Positions 18,118-26,187 of a stretch of DNA of 64,000 nucleotides are shown piece by piece. The DNA lies in contig NZ_CBQR020000071.1 of the NCBI RefSeq assembly GCF_000455485.1, positions 1 through 64,000 of the forward strand, read 5' to 3'. Below the pieces are notes generated by a model, which made no database searches, was not told the origin of the DNA, and saw nothing but the letters and a program-made list of their open reading frames with translations. Position numbers and translations under genes: made by a program. Numbering within the stretch: the first letter of the stretch is position 1; the number at the start of each line of letters is the position of its first letter. The stretch is from Gorillibacterium massiliense (lineage in GTDB: Bacteria; Bacillota; Bacilli; Paenibacillales; NBRC-103111).

Positions 18118-19746
18118 TCAACCTTTCACATGAACATCTTCAAAACGGATACTATTATTGGGAAGGACTTTCAGGCCATCAACGGAAGAGCGGGCGCCTA
18201 TCAAAATATCCGGATAATAAAGCGGGATGTAAGGAACTTCATCCGCCAGGATCTGTTGAAGGTTGGCATAAACCTCCGCGCGCTTGTCTCCGTCAAGGGT
18301 GGTTTGGCCCTCGTGCAGGAGCTTGGTTACTTCATCGTTGGTGTAATGGGTCCAATACGATTTGCTGAAGCCATCCGGATCGGTTTGGAAAGCTATGATG
18401 GAATTGGCATCCGGAGAATCCGCCTGGCCGCTGTTGATCATCGCCGAGAAATTGTATTTGAAGAAACGGTCGCGGAATGTGGCCAGCTCCACGGATTCAA
18501 TTTGGATATCGATACCGATGGCCTTTCCGGCAGCCTGAATGATCTGTGCCTCTTGGGCTCTCGAGCTATTCCCGGATGCGATCAGCAATTTCGTGGAAAA
18601 TCCTTTCGGAAACTTGGATTTTGCCAGCTCCTCTTTAGCAGCGTTGGTATCAAAGTTAAGGGCTTTAATCGTGTCGTTCGTGTTATACGGGATTGCCGGC
18701 GGCAAGAGAGAATTGGCGGCTTTGCCGAACCCGAAGGTCACTGCATTGGTCAACCCGTTGCGGTCAAGGGCCAGTGCCAAAGCACGGCGAACGTGGATAT
18801 CGGAGAAGTGCTCATCCAGCGTGTTGAAGAATAACTGCTCGGTAATCCAACTGCCGTTGGTCAAAACCGTCGTGTCAGAGCCTTGCTTCAGCTCATTGGC
18901 GTTTTGCAGAGCGACCGACTCGATGGCATCCACTTCGCCAGCTTTCAGCTGGTTAATCGCTTGGTTGTCATCGGTGACCAGCTTGTAGACAAGTTCGTCG
19001 ATATAAGGCTTGCCTTCTTGCCAGTAGTTGGCATTTTTAACGAAAGTCAGATCGCCTGCCGGGTCCCATTTTTTGACGACGAAGGGGCCGGTGCCGACGG
19101 GGTTTTTGAAGAATTCTTCTTCAGTAACGCCGCCGAAGTCTTTCGGAATGACTCCATTGGAAAAGTTCGAGAGTTCCGAGAGAAACGGCGTATAAGCCTC
19201 TTTCAGCTTAATGACAAGGGTTTGATTGTCTTGGGCCGTTAGCGAATCGATCTTAGCCGATATTTCGAGAGGGCCGCCCACCTTCAAATGGCGCTGAATA
19301 GAAAAAACCGCGTCCTCTGCCGTAACGTCTTTTCCGTTCGAGAATTTCAAGCCGTCGCGCAAAACAAACGTATACGTCAATCCATCCGCGCTGATTTCAT
19401 GGGACTTGGCCAGCCAATCGACGATTTTGCCGTCACTGTCAAAGGCGACTAGCGGTTCGAAAATCTTATCGATGGCAAAAGCATTGTTTGCTGTGATCTG
19501 ATTGTGCAAATCAAAGGAGGTTACGGAAGCAGGGCGGGCATAGGTGAAGGTACCACCTGTTGCGGGTTTTTGGTCTGGAGATGCGCTTTGGCTAGCCGCC
19601 GTGCTAGGGGCAGGGCTTTGGCTTGCGGCGGAGCTTTCGTTCGTATTCTCTTTTGCCCCTGAGCAGCCGGCCAGAGCCACCAACAAAATGGCCGCCAGTG
19701 ATCCGGCAAGAAACGGTTTTCTTAAAGACGCTGAAAATTTCGACAT
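18118..19746 (-). CDS. Solute-binding lipoprotein of a peptide-type ABC importer (SBP_bac_5)
   Basis: 542 residues. Lipoprotein signal with lipobox LAGC, Cys28 being the lipidation site, then a Ser/Ala/Pro/Gln-rich linker (about 30-65). The mature part shows family 5 binding-protein features, such as FVLRDGLKFSNGKDVTAEDAVFS and NPVGTGPFVVKKWDP. It is the first gene of the unit, so it is made in the largest amount. It is divergent from the GH115 gene; that may mean glucuronoxylan use and this importer respond to the same plant-matter signal, although the two gene sets are otherwise unrelated. Confidence 0.92.
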   Translation of the reverse strand: MSKFSASLRKPFLAGSLAAILLVALAGCSGAKENTNESSAASQSPAPSTAASQSASPDQKPATGGTFTYARPASVTSFDLHNQITANNAFAIDKIFEPLVAFDSDGKIVDWLAKSHEISADGLTYTFVLRDGLKFSNGKDVTAEDAVFSIQRHLKVGGPLEISAKIDSLTAQDNQTLVIKLKEAYTPFLSELSNFSNGVIPKDFGGVTEEEFFKNPVGTGPFVVKKWDPAGDLTFVKNANYWQEGKPYIDELVYKLVTDDNQAINQLKAGEVDAIESVALQNANELKQGSDTTVLTNGSWITEQLFFNTLDEHFSDIHVRRALALALDRNGLTNAVTFGFGKAANSLLPPAIPYNTNDTIKALNFDTNAAKEELAKSKFPKGFSTKLLIASGNSSRAQEAQIIQAAGKAIGIDIQIESVELATFRDRFFKYNFSAMINSGQADSPDANSIIAFQTDPDGFSKSYWTHYTNDEVTKLLHEGQTTLDGDKRAEVYANLQQILADEVPYIPLYYPDILIGARSSVDGLKVLPNNSIRFEDVHVKG

Positions 19747-20074
19747 ATCCTGTTACTCCCCTTTATTAAAAAGTGCGAAAGAGTTCCTAAAGCGGAACCT
19801 GATCATCCTTCCATCGAAGTGCCTCAAGTTGTCTTGTCAGCATTTAATTCGATTAATCCAATAAGCTTAGTATGGTTTATGGTAATCGATTTGTTTTTGT
19901 TTGACAACCTTTTTTCTTATTCCTATTGATGTATGCAAGAAAAAACATCAAACAAGTGCTATACTTATAGCATTGGTGCAAGATCGACGAATAAACTATC
20001 TATCTTGTATACTACGCTTGTAACCTTCAAATCAGACACGCTACCCAGCGTGACTTAATCACAAGGAGATCATT
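19747..20074. promoter_or_regulatory. Divergent control region with 16-base palindrome
   Basis: The region separates the importer operon (minus) and the GH115 gene (plus). TTGACA at 19901-19906 is a good -35 candidate. TGCTATACTTATAGCA (19957-19972) is a perfect inverted repeat with a two-base centre and contains a TATACT box, so it may be both operator and -10. AAGGAG lies before the GH115 ATG. No coding feature is supported here. Confidence 0.5.
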
Positions 20075-22960
20075 ATGCATTTTTCAATGAATCGGCAGAG
20101 TATAATGGAAGGCGCTTTCTTTCTTGAGGAAAAGGCGGCATTTAGCGGGGTTCGCAAAATTGCCGGGAAGGTAGCGAAAGACATCGAGTTGGTTTTTGGT
20201 GTTCGTCCGACATCAGCGGAGGAAATGGATCAATTATCCTCTAGTGCGGTTATCTATGGAACGATCGGTCGGAGCCCCGTTTTGGAGAATCTTTCCCAAC
20301 AAGGGCTGATTGATCTGGAAGAGATTAGAGGAAAGAATGAAGTCTATCTTTTTCAAACCATAGAGTTCCCGGGAAATGAAGCAAAGCAAGCGCTGGTTAT
20401 TGCCGGAAGCGATAAAAGAGGAACGATCTACGGCCTGTTTCATCTTTCGGAGGTTCTGGGGGTATCTCCGTATGTAGATTGGTGCGATGTGCTGCCTCGG
20501 CACCGGGATGAGTTCGTTTTGGAAACCGGCTATAAATATGTATCAAAACAGCCGTCGGTCCGGTACAGAGGTTTTTTCATCAACGATGAGTGGCCTGCTT
20601 TCGGAACTTGGTGTCATAAGCATTTTGGCGGATTTAACGCGCAGGCTTACGATCATGTCTTTGAACTGCTGCTTCGGTTGAAAGGGAATTATTTGTGGCC
20701 GGCGATGTGGTCAGCCAGATTCCATGACGATGGCCCGGGGCTTGCCAATTCGGAGTTGGCGGATGAGTACGGCGTAGTGATGGGGGCTTCCCACCACGAA
20801 CCTTGTTTGCGCCAAGGGGAAGAATACAAGTACTTGAGAGGCAAAGACTCGATCTACGGCGATGCATGGAATTTTAGAACGAATGAAGAGGGTATCACCC
20901 GGTTTTGGGCGGATGGTCTGAAACGCAGCGGCAAGTTTGAAAATGTCATTACCGTCGGGATGCGCGGCGAGGCGGATACGGCGATTATGGGCAAGGGAGC
21001 CACTTTTGCCGATAACATTACCCTGCTTCGCGACGTTATCCGAACGCAAAACCGTTTGATCAAGGAGCATGTGAACCCAGACCTGGAACAAGTGCCTCGG
21101 ATGTTGGCGCTCTATAAAGAGGTGGAGCCCTTTTTCTATGGGGATGAACAGACGCCTGGCTTGATCGGCTCAGAGGATTTAGAGGATGTCATTCTCATGC
21201 TTTGCGACGACAATTTCGGTAATCTGCGTACCTTGCCCACGGAGGAAATGCGTGCTCACAAGGGCGGCTATGGGATGTACTACCATTTTGACTATCATGG
21301 CGGGCCGATTTCGTTTGAATGGATCAATAGCAGCTATTTGCCGAAAATATGGGAGCAGATGAGCACGGCTTATGATTTTGGCGTCCGCGACTTGTGGGTG
21401 GTCAATGTAGGCGATATTTGCACGCAGGAATTCCCTTTGGCTTATTTTCTGGATTTAGCCTATGATTTCGACCAATGGGGAACAAGTGCCATCAATAAAA
21501 CGCATGAATATACCCAGTTGTGGGTGGACAAGCAATTCGAGGCTGTATGCGATGAAAAAGACCGGGAGAAAATCCATCGGATTCTCGACGGGTATACCAA
21601 AATCGCTCATAACCGCAGACCGGAGGCTATGAATGCGGACGTCTACCATCCGGTTCATTATCAGGAGACGGACAGACTGCTGGCAGAGATCGAGAAGCTC
21701 ATGGACGAAACAAAAGAACTCTATGCGAAAATGGATGACGAGGCGATGCCCGGCTTCTTTTCCTTGGTGTATTATCCGGCGATGGGAAACCTGAATCTAC
21801 AGAAGATGCAGCTGCTGACTGGCAAAAATCATTATGCAGCGAAGCTTAATCTTATGGAAGCAAATCATTTGGCCGAGCAAATCAGAGCTTGCATGCAGCG
21901 GGATCGGGAGCTTGTGGAGGAGTACCACACCATCGATAATGGAAAATGGTATGGCATGGGATTGTCGGAGCATATCGGCTTCACGAAATGGAATGAGGAT
22001 GAATGCAAGTATCCGGTTCTCATGCAAGTCATGCCTGCCGGAAAGCCAAGATTAATGGTCTCGGTAGATGGTACGGATCAGCATTCGGAGGGCAGCAGTT
22101 GGCACGTCAATAAACTTTATATGCGGGACTTCAAGCGGCCGGATATGACGGAAGCCTCCTTTACCATTAGCAGCGTCAGCGACCTCGATGCACCCTATGA
22201 GATTACGTGCGAAGTGCCATGGTTAATCTGTTCCAGCTATAACGGCATGTTAGACGGCAAAACCAAAGCATCGGAAAGGATTAAGGTGCAAATTGACCGC
22301 AGTAAAATGAATCAGGAAACCGAAGCGAGTATCGTGGTGAAGATCCCTAGCGGAACATGTACAATCATTGTGGATGCCAAACAGCCGGAACAAAGCGGAT
22401 TGCCGGAAAAAACGTTTGTGGATACCCATGGTTATGTAGCCATCGAAGCCGAGCACTATTATGCCAAATCTGACAGCGGGCTAGCCGGTTTTCAGGTGAT
22501 CGACGGATATGGCAAGACTATATCCGGCATGAAGGTGTTTCCGACGACGCAGTATTTTACGGCCGGTCAAGATGCTCCCTATTTGGAATACCAATTCGTT
22601 GTTCATGAAGCCGGAGCCTATGAAGTCGAATTGTACATGCAGCCTTCTAATCCGGTAACCACGGACAATACATTATCCTACGGTATTCAAGTCAATGATG
22701 GAAAGATTGATGTGATGAATACCATTCCTAAAGGGTTAAAAGTTGGAAAGGAGTCCAATCTCGAATGGGCTGCTAGCGTATTGGATAATATTCGGTGCCA
22801 CAGCAGTGAGGTAATCTGCAATAGTGGGCTGAATCAAGTAAAGATCTTTGCCGTGAGTCCCGGATTCGTACTCGAAAAGTTGGTTATCTATCCAGCAGGT
22901 AAGAAGCCAGCAGAGAGCTATTTGGGTCCGACGGAGTCTTATTATATTGGCAAAAAGTGA
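20075..22960 (+). CDS. GH115 family alpha-glucuronidase
   Basis: 961 residues, no signal peptide, so probably intracellular. The order GTIYGLFHLSEVLGVSPYVDWCDV, SVRYRGFFINDEWPAFGTW, LLLRLKGNYLWPAMW, YGVVMGASHHEPCLR and a later DYHGGPISFEWIN is characteristic of GH115. Known members remove 1,2-linked (4-O-methyl-)glucuronic acid from xylan and its oligomers, acting on internal residues as well. The C-terminal part (about 780-960) reads like the extra beta-rich domains of this family (VAIEAEHYYAKSDSG). ACAAGGAG precedes the ATG. It stands alone in its unit, with no xylanase nearby, so imported xylo-oligomers are the likely substrate. Confidence 0.93.
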   Translation: MHFSMNRQSIMEGAFFLEEKAAFSGVRKIAGKVAKDIELVFGVRPTSAEEMDQLSSSAVIYGTIGRSPVLENLSQQGLIDLEEIRGKNEVYLFQTIEFPGNEAKQALVIAGSDKRGTIYGLFHLSEVLGVSPYVDWCDVLPRHRDEFVLETGYKYVSKQPSVRYRGFFINDEWPAFGTWCHKHFGGFNAQAYDHVFELLLRLKGNYLWPAMWSARFHDDGPGLANSELADEYGVVMGASHHEPCLRQGEEYKYLRGKDSIYGDAWNFRTNEEGITRFWADGLKRSGKFENVITVGMRGEADTAIMGKGATFADNITLLRDVIRTQNRLIKEHVNPDLEQVPRMLALYKEVEPFFYGDEQTPGLIGSEDLEDVILMLCDDNFGNLRTLPTEEMRAHKGGYGMYYHFDYHGGPISFEWINSSYLPKIWEQMSTAYDFGVRDLWVVNVGDICTQEFPLAYFLDLAYDFDQWGTSAINKTHEYTQLWVDKQFEAVCDEKDREKIHRILDGYTKIAHNRRPEAMNADVYHPVHYQETDRLLAEIEKLMDETKELYAKMDDEAMPGFFSLVYYPAMGNLNLQKMQLLTGKNHYAAKLNLMEANHLAEQIRACMQRDRELVEEYHTIDNGKWYGMGLSEHIGFTKWNEDECKYPVLMQVMPAGKPRLMVSVDGTDQHSEGSSWHVNKLYMRDFKRPDMTEASFTISSVSDLDAPYEITCEVPWLICSSYNGMLDGKTKASERIKVQIDRSKMNQETEASIVVKIPSGTCTIIVDAKQPEQSGLPEKTFVDTHGYVAIEAEHYYAKSDSGLAGFQVIDGYGKTISGMKVFPTTQYFTAGQDAPYLEYQFVVHEAGAYEVELYMQPSNPVTTDNTLSYGIQVNDGKIDVMNTIPKGLKVGKESNLEWAASVLDNIRCHSSEVICNSGLNQVKIFAVSPGFVLEKLVIYPAGKKPAESYLGPTESYYIGKK

Positions 22961-23338
22961 CGGTCATTTAGTTGTGGCCAAGCATTGTCCTCGATTATTC
23001 CGAAGACAATGCTCCAATAGAATAGATTCTGATTCTGCATATTCCACGCAAGTGGAGTGCTGTTCACTACTCGTAAGGAACGACTAAAAACAAGATGTAT
23101 CGGTATTGACCCTTCCTACTTTGGAAGGGTTTTTCTTTTTAGAGATGGAATATTAAACCTTATAGGTGAAGCTATTGAACGGAGTGGGAACAATGGGACA
23201 AAGAGCGAATTTAGTTATATTTTAAGCATTTCTTATAACCGATTCCACGGCAAAGAGGTCACTTCCCACAAATGGTACATCTGAAGTGCGTAATATTGAT
23301 GGTTCGTAGGTAAATATTGAAGTAGTCAGGGGGTCAAA
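22961..23338 (+). other. Intergenic stretch with a plain hairpin and a terminator
   Basis: AGCATTGTC (22981-22989) pairs with GACAATGCT (23005-23013) but lacks a T run. A second hairpin, CCCTTCC and GGAAGGG at about 23109-23131, is followed by TTTTTCTTTTT and is the probable GH115 terminator. A 75-codon frame at 23057-23284 has no ribosome site and no recognisable features, so I do not call it. Confidence 0.6.
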
Positions 23339-24110
23339 ATGACAATCGGAAAGTACGGAAGTGAGAGCGCGCGTTTTCTAAAAGATATAATGAATTTAAT
23401 GGTACCAATAGAAGGTGGGACCGTTGAATTGCGCGATTATGTGAATGAGAATAAATGGCTTAGTTCTGATTACACTTTATCAGACCCTGGTAGAGGAAGT
23501 GATAGAAAGGTTATTACATGGACTGAAATGATCGAACCTTTCTACGTTATGAAGTATCCGGTAACACAACATTTGTATCATGTTGTCATGCATGGAGCAG
23601 AAGTAGAACCGAATGTGAATAACCTGCCAATTACGGAAGCTTCGTGGTTAGATTCTCTTGTCTTTTGCAACGAATTGTCCAGAATACTTGGCAGGACTGA
23701 ATGCTACACAATCACAAATGAAAGTGAGAACACTATATATAACAAAAAAGCGAATGGCTTTCGATTACTTTCGGACGCTGAATGGCAGTATGCGTGTAAA
23801 GCGGGAACCAAGGGATATCGGTATGAAAGCATTGATAAGATTGCATGGTATCAAGAGAACTCCAATGGAGCAGCTCAACAAGTCGGAAAATTGCTTCCAA
23901 ATGCATGGGGACTTTACGATATGATAGGAAATGTTTGGGAATGGTGCTGGGATATGTACGATTACGAAAGATACGGGAACTACAGAGTCTTCCGGGGAGG
24001 CAGTTGGGCTGAAGTGGAAAACAATTGCGGTTCTACGATTAGACGGAAAAGTATGGCCTGATTTCAAAATAGATGACCTTGGATTTAGAGTAGCCCTTAC
24101 AAAACCATAA
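23339..24110 (+). pseudogene. Formylglycine-generating-enzyme-like protein (SUMF1/EgtB fold), frameshifted
   Basis: Residues 1-240 show the SUMF1 fold: EPFYVMKYPVTQHLYHVVM, FRLLSDAEWQYACKAG, GLYDMIGNVWEWCWD and FRGGSW. The frame stops at 24059-24061. The family's final block, FKIDDLGFRVAL, continues at once in the +1 frame and ends at 24108-24110. Dropping one G of the GG at 24055-24056 would restore RKSMPDFKIDDLGFRVAL. So the gene carries a one-base insertion, or the assembly does. True sulfatase-activating enzymes carry catalytic cysteines near the C-terminus; the single late Cys here and the lack of a sulfatase nearby argue for another role. Composition is AT-rich. Confidence 0.82.
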
Positions 24111-24257
24111 GAACACACATCGAGCATACGTTGAATTGAAATTGAGTAATTTTAACAGTATGCGATTGAGAAATCAGTGGCTTCATCGGCATCGATATTA
24201 CACACGGGAACGCCTAAACCCTATTATAAATAACTAACTATTTATCGAATCCGAAAG

Positions 24258-24295
24258 AGTTCACGCTGAGATAACGTGAGCTTTTTCTATGTCAT
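24258..24295 (+). terminator. Terminator after the SUMF1-like gene
   Basis: AGTTCACG and CGTGAGCT form an eight-pair stem (one G-T) followed by TTTTC. The remaining bases up to the next gene hold only its control region. Confidence 0.65.
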
Positions 24296-24405
24296 TGTTT
24301 TGGATAGGTCACGTTCGGCGGAATGGCACTATCAATCGGGCTTCTGTGCGCTTTTTGGGGTCAAAGAGCCATTGGGTAACATGTAGGGGACTTTTGCTTA
24401 TGAAA

Positions 24406-24427
24406 ATATGACTTAATGATGTCATAT
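24406..24427 (+). promoter_or_regulatory. Candidate operator of the WYL regulator
   Basis: ATATGAC (24406-24412) and GTCATAT (24421-24427) form a perfect inverted repeat 30 bases before the chosen start. A related TGACA...TGTC...GACA pattern lies at about 25358-25381, downstream of the gene and upstream of the GyrI-like gene, consistent with one regulator binding both. Confidence 0.45.
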
Positions 24428-24457
24428 TATGAGTATATACTGAAACAAGGTGATGAA

Positions 24458-25354
24458 ATGCAAATTAACCGATTATTTGAAATCGTATATATACTGCTGA
24501 ACAAAAAAACAGTAACATCTAAAGAGCTTGCAGAGCGGTTTGAGGTTTCATCAAGAACGATTTATCGTGATGTTGAAACGCTATCCGCTGCGGGAATCCC
24601 TGTTTATATGAGCAAGGGTAAGGGTGGCGGCATTTCACTGTTACCCGATTTTGTACTGAATAAGGCTGTAATAACAGTTGAAGAAAAAGAAGACATTCTA
24701 TCTTCGTTAAAAGCTATGAATGCTGTTAATCTCAGTAAAGCAAATACTGCACTTCATAAACTTAACAGCATATTTGGCGAATCCAATACAGACTGGATTG
24801 AAGTGGATTTTTCTTCTTGGGCTGACGAACAGAACGAGACTGAGATATTCAATACAATTAAGTCTGCTATATTAGGAAAGCGAGTCATTCATTTTGCCTA
24901 TGCCAGTTCAAAAGGGCAGCAGACAGCACGAGAAGTAGAGCCATTAAAACTTTGCTTCAAAAGTAGTGCATGGTATTTATATGGATATTGTAAGTCGAGG
25001 TGTGATTTTCGTTTCTTTAAGTTAAGGCGAATCAGGAAGCTCTGTATATCTGAGCAGAATTTTCAAAGGAAGGTTTCAAATTCAATTTTTTCTGAGGAGA
25101 ATGTGTTTCAGGAAGAGTATGTGAAACTGAGACTAAAGTTATCTATTGAAGTAGCTTATAGAGTATATGATGAATTTGATAGCTATAAGCAGCAAGAGGA
25201 CGGAAGTTTTATTGTAGATATCAACTATCCAAAGGGTGAATGGATATTTTACTACATTGCCACATTCGGCAGTCATTGTGAAGTCTTAGAACCACTGGAT
25301 GTGAGGAATGCTGTGAAAGATGAGCTCCAAAACACTTTGAAACAATATCTTTAA
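24458..25354 (+). CDS. YafY-type transcriptional regulator (DeoR-like HTH plus WYL domain)
   Basis: 298 residues. Winged helix-turn-helix at 10-60 (TSKELAERFEVSSRTIYRDVETL), then a WYL domain centred near 150-200 (AWYLYGYCKSRCDFRFFKLRRIRKL) and a C-terminal WCX extension. The WYL motif reads WYL exactly. AAGGTGATG precedes the ATG at 24458; the longer reading from 24416 lacks a ribosome site. Relatives control adjacent genes in response to nucleotides or other ligands. The next gene, 68 bases on, encodes a GyrI-like protein. This pairing is common and suggests the regulator controls it. Confidence 0.88.
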   Translation: MQINRLFEIVYILLNKKTVTSKELAERFEVSSRTIYRDVETLSAAGIPVYMSKGKGGGISLLPDFVLNKAVITVEEKEDILSSLKAMNAVNLSKANTALHKLNSIFGESNTDWIEVDFSSWADEQNETEIFNTIKSAILGKRVIHFAYASSKGQQTAREVEPLKLCFKSSAWYLYGYCKSRCDFRFFKLRRIRKLCISEQNFQRKVSNSIFSEENVFQEEYVKLRLKLSIEVAYRVYDEFDSYKQQEDGSFIVDINYPKGEWIFYYIATFGSHCEVLEPLDVRNAVKDELQNTLKQYL

Positions 25355-25375
25355 TATGACACGCAGCTGTCGCAT

Positions 25376-25392
25376 TAGACAAAATATAATAG
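25376..25392 (+). promoter_or_regulatory. Candidate promoter/operator of the GyrI-like gene
   Basis: TGTC-N6-GACA (about 25368-25381) lies immediately before a TATAAT box near 25385-25390; a further upstream GACA half site gives a three-half-site array. Confidence 0.4.
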
Positions 25393-25422
25393 CCAATATC
25401 AAATAGATGGAGGTTATTTATA

Positions 25423-25863
25423 ATGAATTATGAGATCGTAAATCTAGAGCAAAAAACAGTGGTAGGTGTTAGTGCAATTACAGGAAATGCTGATCCTAAA
25501 ATGGGTGAGGTTATTGGTGGGCTTTGGGAAAGGTTATATCTAGGTGGAGTACATGCTGCAATCAAAAACAAGACTAACGAGCATTCAATAGGGCTTTATT
25601 CTGATTACTCAAATGATCAATACTGTGTTACTGCCGGCTGTGAGGTTTCAAAACTAGAGAACGAGGAGCTGACTGTAAAGATCATTCCTGGAGGAAAATA
25701 TGCAAAGTTTCCCGTACACGGTAACGTGGTTACTGCTGTTGCAGCTGCATGGGCTCAAATCTGGGAATTGGATTTGAACAGAAGCTTTACTGGGGATTTC
25801 GAGGAATATCTCAATAGTGATTTGGAAAATGCAGACATTGATATTTATATTGCATTGAAATAA
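25423..25863 (+). CDS. GyrI-like small-molecule-binding protein
   Basis: 146 residues, a stand-alone GyrI-like domain (effector-binding fold of the SOUL/BmrR type). EIVNLEQKTVVGVSA at the N-terminus, a central SIGLYSDY and the late IPGGKYAKFPVHGNV are usual for the family; the Gly-Lys-Tyr-Ala-Lys-Phe segment lines the ligand pocket. Relatives bind or hydrolyse hydrophobic compounds. GGAGG precedes the ATG. It is probably controlled by the WYL regulator just upstream. Confidence 0.82.
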   Translation: MNYEIVNLEQKTVVGVSAITGNADPKMGEVIGGLWERLYLGGVHAAIKNKTNEHSIGLYSDYSNDQYCVTAGCEVSKLENEELTVKIIPGGKYAKFPVHGNVVTAVAAAWAQIWELDLNRSFTGDFEEYLNSDLENADIDIYIALK

Positions 25864-25887
25864 ACCTAATGCGCTTAAATCTTAAGG

Positions 25888-25915
25888 TTGACTTTGTTGT
25901 ATTGTTGGATATAAT
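25888..25915 (+). promoter_or_regulatory. Promoter of the T-box/argS transcript
   Basis: TTGACT (25888-25893), 16-base spacer, TATAAT (25910-25915). Confidence 0.75.
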
Positions 25916-25924
25916 GTTTACAAA

Positions 25925-26172
25925 ATACTCCAAATTCGAGGATTGGGAGAGTATCTGTTATTTCAAGTCAAAGCGAGCCGGGATTGGTGAAAGCCGGTAC
26001 TGGATGAACAGTGAAACGGACCCATGAGAATGACTTCTGAATTCTGTAGTAGGAAGTCACGGCAAAGACCGTTATCTTTTCGAGTGGTTAAACGTATGTT
26101 TAACAACAAGAGTGGTACCGCGAACGCAAAAGCCTTCGTCTCTTTATTGAGATGGAGGCTTTATTTTTTTAG
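25925..26172 (+). ncRNA. T-box leader controlling argS
   Basis: The invariant T-box sequence AGAGTGGTACCGCG lies at 26110-26123, between an upstream anti-terminator segment and a terminator hairpin (AAAGCCTTCGTCTC, loop, GAGATGGAGGCTTT, T run; about 26129-26172). The 5' part carries the Stem I features: a GAGAGTA-type bulge near 25947, and AAGCGAGCCGGGATTGGTG with the complementary AAGCCGG. CGG at 26017-26019, followed by A in the expected specifier position, would read as an arginine codon, in keeping with the downstream gene. Uncharged tRNA-Arg is expected to switch the leader to antitermination. Specifier assignment is tentative; the class is certain. Confidence 0.92.
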
Positions 26173-26187
26173 GGGAGGTTTATTCAG

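Noticed and set aside
18130-18834. 234-codon plus-strand frame opposite the solute-binding protein gene
   Set aside because: Antisense shadow of a well-supported lipoprotein gene.
23057-23284. 75-codon ORF after the GH115 gene
   Set aside because: No ribosome site, runs through a terminator hairpin, no recognisable features.
23339-24110. Sulfatase-activating enzyme
   Set aside because: No sulfatase gene nearby and the C-terminal catalytic cysteine pair is not evident; only the fold is supported.
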